Below are positions 62,604 through 64,000 of a stretch of 64,000 bases of DNA, piece by piece. The stretch comes from GCA-2731375 sp964590195. GTDB lineage: Bacteria; Pseudomonadota; Alphaproteobacteria; GCA-2731375. The translations under genes were made by a program, and so were the position numbers. The stretch spans positions 1-64,000 of the forward strand of contig CAZPWJ010000016.1 in assembly GCA_964590195.1 (NCBI GenBank), in the 5' to 3' direction. The notes beneath the pieces were generated by a model. That model was not told where the DNA came from and did no database searches. It saw only the letters and a list, made by a program, of their open reading frames with translations. The stretch's first letter is position 1. Each line of letters begins with the position of its first letter.

Positions 62604-63143
62604 TTATTCCGCAGAGTCTTTTGGCGAGTCTTTTGGCGCGTCTTTCGCCGAGCTTTTTGGCGTATCTTCCTTGGCGACTTCCTTGACCACGGTCACGGTA
62701 ATCGCGCCGCCGGCTTTTTCCACCGCCGCCACGGCAACCGCCGAGGCGCCCGCCACGGTGATCTCGATTTTTGCGCTCAATTCGCCCTTGGCCAGCAGAC
62801 GCACGCCATCACGGGCACGGCGCACCACGCCCGAGGCAACCAACTCAGCCTCGCCGATGGGCTTGCCGGCGTCGAGTTTGCCCGCATCGATAAAGCTTTG
62901 CAGCTGGCCCAGATTGATGACCTGGTAGCGCTTGCCAAAGATATTGTTAAAGCCGCGCTTGGGCAGGCGCCGATACAACGGCATCTGGCCGCCTTCGAAG
63001 CCCTTGATGGCCACGCCGGAGCGTGACTTCTGACCCTTGTGGCCCCGGCCGGCGGTCTTACCCTTGCCCGAACCAATGCCCCGGCCAAGCCGCTTGGATT
63101 TATGGCGGGCACCGGCGTTATCGCGTAATTCGTTCAGTTTCAT
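62604..63143 (-). CDS. rplO: Ribosomal protein L15 with repetitive C-terminal tail
   Basis: 179-residue large-subunit protein, MKLNELRDNAGARHKSKRLG and GRGHKGQKSRSGVAIKGFEGG are L15 signatures. Most L15 proteins end at ~145-160; here a tail of tetrapeptide units (DTPK, SSAK, DAPK, DSPK, DSAE) follows, encoded by 12-bp repeats at 62607-62666. Confidence 0.96.
   Translation of the reverse strand: MKLNELRDNAGARHKSKRLGRGIGSGKGKTAGRGHKGQKSRSGVAIKGFEGGQMPLYRRLPKRGFNNIFGKRYQVINLGQLQSFIDAGKLDAGKPIGEAELVASGVVRRARDGVRLLAKGELSAKIEITVAGASAVAVAAVEKAGGAITVTVVKEVAKEDTPKSSAKDAPKDSPKDSAE
62607..62666 (-). repeat. 12-bp tandem repeat in rplO 3' end
   Basis: Five imperfect copies of a 12-bp unit; on the plus strand GAGTCTTTTGGC occurs twice exactly and thrice with changes. 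It encodes the K/D-rich tail of L15. Confidence 0.85.
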
Positions 63144-63146
63144 GAC

Positions 63147-63344
63147 TTACTCCGCCGCTTCAACGCGGACAAGATGGTGCACCTTATTGATCATGCCGCG
63201 CACCGAAGGGGTATCCTCCAACTCGCGGGTCCGATGCATCTTGTTTAGCCCAAGGCCGATCAAGGTCTGCCGTTGCCATTGCGGCCGCCCGATCGGACTG
63301 CCGATCTGGGTTACCGTCACTGTCTTTTTCTTAGCTTTCGCCAT
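63147..63344 (-). CDS. rpmD: Ribosomal protein L30
   Basis: 65-residue large-subunit protein, TVTQIGSPIGRPQWQRQTL and GLGLNKMHRTRELEDTPSVRGMI are L30 signatures. 3 bp before rplO; 115 bp after rpsE, longer than usual. Confidence 0.96.
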   Translation of the reverse strand: MAKAKKKTVTVTQIGSPIGRPQWQRQTLIGLGLNKMHRTRELEDTPSVRGMINKVHHLVRVEAAE

Positions 63345-63459
63345 GGTTCATATTCCAGTCTAGCTTAATGCCCGCAACCTTGGTCGTTGATCAGGTACCT
63401 TGGCCACATATAGGCATTGCCGGCGCCATTAACAGCCGCCATCCTTATTCGGCCGTCCC

Positions 63460-64000
63460 TTATGCGTCCGCCGTTTCCGCCGCCTCGGCGGTTTCCGCCG
63501 CTTCCCTGTCGGCCGACTTGCCACGCCCGCGCCGACCGACAATCTCGGCCACTTTCTTGCCCCGCTTGGCCGCCACCGTGCGCGGCGAAACCTGGTTCTT
63601 CAATGCCTCAAACGTGGCCCGAACCATGTTGTAGGGGTTGGAGGAGCCTTGTGATTTGGTAACGACATCCTGTACGCCGATGCATTCGAAGACGGCGCGC
63701 ATGGGACCGCCCGCGATTATGCCCGTACCGGGAGGTGCGGCGCGCAACAGAACCTTGCCGGCGCCGTGACGTCCGGTGATGTCATGATGCAGGGTGCGTC
63801 CTTCGCGCAAGGGAACCCGGATCATGCCCTTTTTGGCAGTTTCCGTTGCCTTGCGGATGGCCTCTGGCACCTCGCGGGCCTTACCGTGGCCGAAGCCGAC
63901 GCGGCCCTTCTGATCGCCAACCACCACCAGGGCGGCAAAACCAAACCGGCGGCCACCCTTGACCACTTTGGCGACCCGATTGATATGCACCAGCTTGTCG
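63460..64000 (-). CDS. rpsE: Ribosomal protein S5, 5' truncated by window
   Basis: The frame continues to the window edge (DKLVHINRVAKVV), so the N-terminus of S5 is outside. RRFGFAALVVVGDQKGRVGFG and PPGTGIIAGGPMRAVFECIG are S5 signatures. The C-terminus has an A/E-rich tail (REAAETAEAAETADA). The GTG at 63990 is internal. Confidence 0.97.
   Translation of the reverse strand, partial: DKLVHINRVAKVVKGGRRFGFAALVVVGDQKGRVGFGHGKAREVPEAIRKATETAKKGMIRVPLREGRTLHHDITGRHGAGKVLLRAAPPGTGIIAGGPMRAVFECIGVQDVVTKSQGSSNPYNMVRATFEALKNQVSPRTVAAKRGKKVAEIVGRRGRGKSADREAAETAEAAETADA

Noticed and set aside
1..64000. CRISPR arrays, tRNA/rRNA genes, insertion sequences, prophage
   Set aside because: Intergenic gaps are short (at most 270 bp) and show no repeat-spacer pattern, tRNA cloverleaf or transposase.

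Overview
The window is a dense, GC-rich stretch of an alphaproteobacterial chromosome. The gene order at the right end (rpsE-rpmD-rplO-secY-adk-rpsM-rpsK-rpoA-rplQ with no rpsD before rpoA, then a Do-type protease, rarA, crcB, an RluC-type pseudouridine synthase, a HAD phosphatase and an ATP12 chaperone) and the many acyl-CoA and LLM flavoenzymes suggest a Rhodospirillales-like, probably free-living aerobe. The genus cannot be read from the sequence. I saw no tRNA, rRNA, CRISPR array, transposase or phage gene.

Layout. 1-2261: the 3' end of htpG and a FadD-type acyl-CoA ligase. 2277-6294 (minus): B12-type radical SAM protein, polysaccharide deacetylase and a GT-B-like protein, probably a surface-glycan or cell-envelope group. 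6565-16175: a catabolic block (SDR, enoyl-CoA hydratase, nitronate monooxygenase, a pair of unusual acyl-CoA dehydrogenases, a tandem-GFA protein, an MCT-like transporter, an LLM oxidoreductase, a zinc alcohol dehydrogenase). 16202-17743: a sulfatase. 17809-23882: a three-gene unit of CHAT-protease lipoprotein, FecR-like periplasmic protein and CHASE2 adenylate cyclase. 23869-28678 (minus): a compact PhyH dioxygenase / split transketolase / LLM / MFS operon. 28810-31148: citryl-CoA-lyase-like protein, a small alpha/beta-barrel protein and isovaleryl-CoA dehydrogenase. 31228-36218: a GSA-type aminotransferase with a MATE exporter, a perfect FNR/FixK-type box, a 60-residue membrane protein, and a diiron oxygen-binding protein coupled to a soluble histidine kinase. 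36231-39362 and 45477-48296: two large soluble multi-PAS kinases. Between them lie a thioesterase/SDR/CMD group and pccB-pccA-acyP. 48411-57770 (minus): an eight-gene, mostly ATGA-overlapping chain. 57865-64000 (minus): the spc/alpha ribosomal operon, ending in a UUCG-loop terminator.

How it fits together. Much of the window handles acyl-CoA intermediates: activation, oxidation, isovaleryl-CoA and propionyl-CoA. Signalling is the other theme. The CHAT/FecR-like/CHASE2 unit places a predicted protease, a periplasmic protein and a periplasm-facing cyclase sensor in one operon. The diiron protein plus kinase, the PAS kinases and the nearby FNR/FixK box point to oxygen or redox sensing around 34-39 kb. 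The most promising under-described systems are the CHAT-CHASE2 cyclase module, the oxygen-sensing neighbourhood at 33.9-36.2 kb, and the PhyH/split-transketolase operon.
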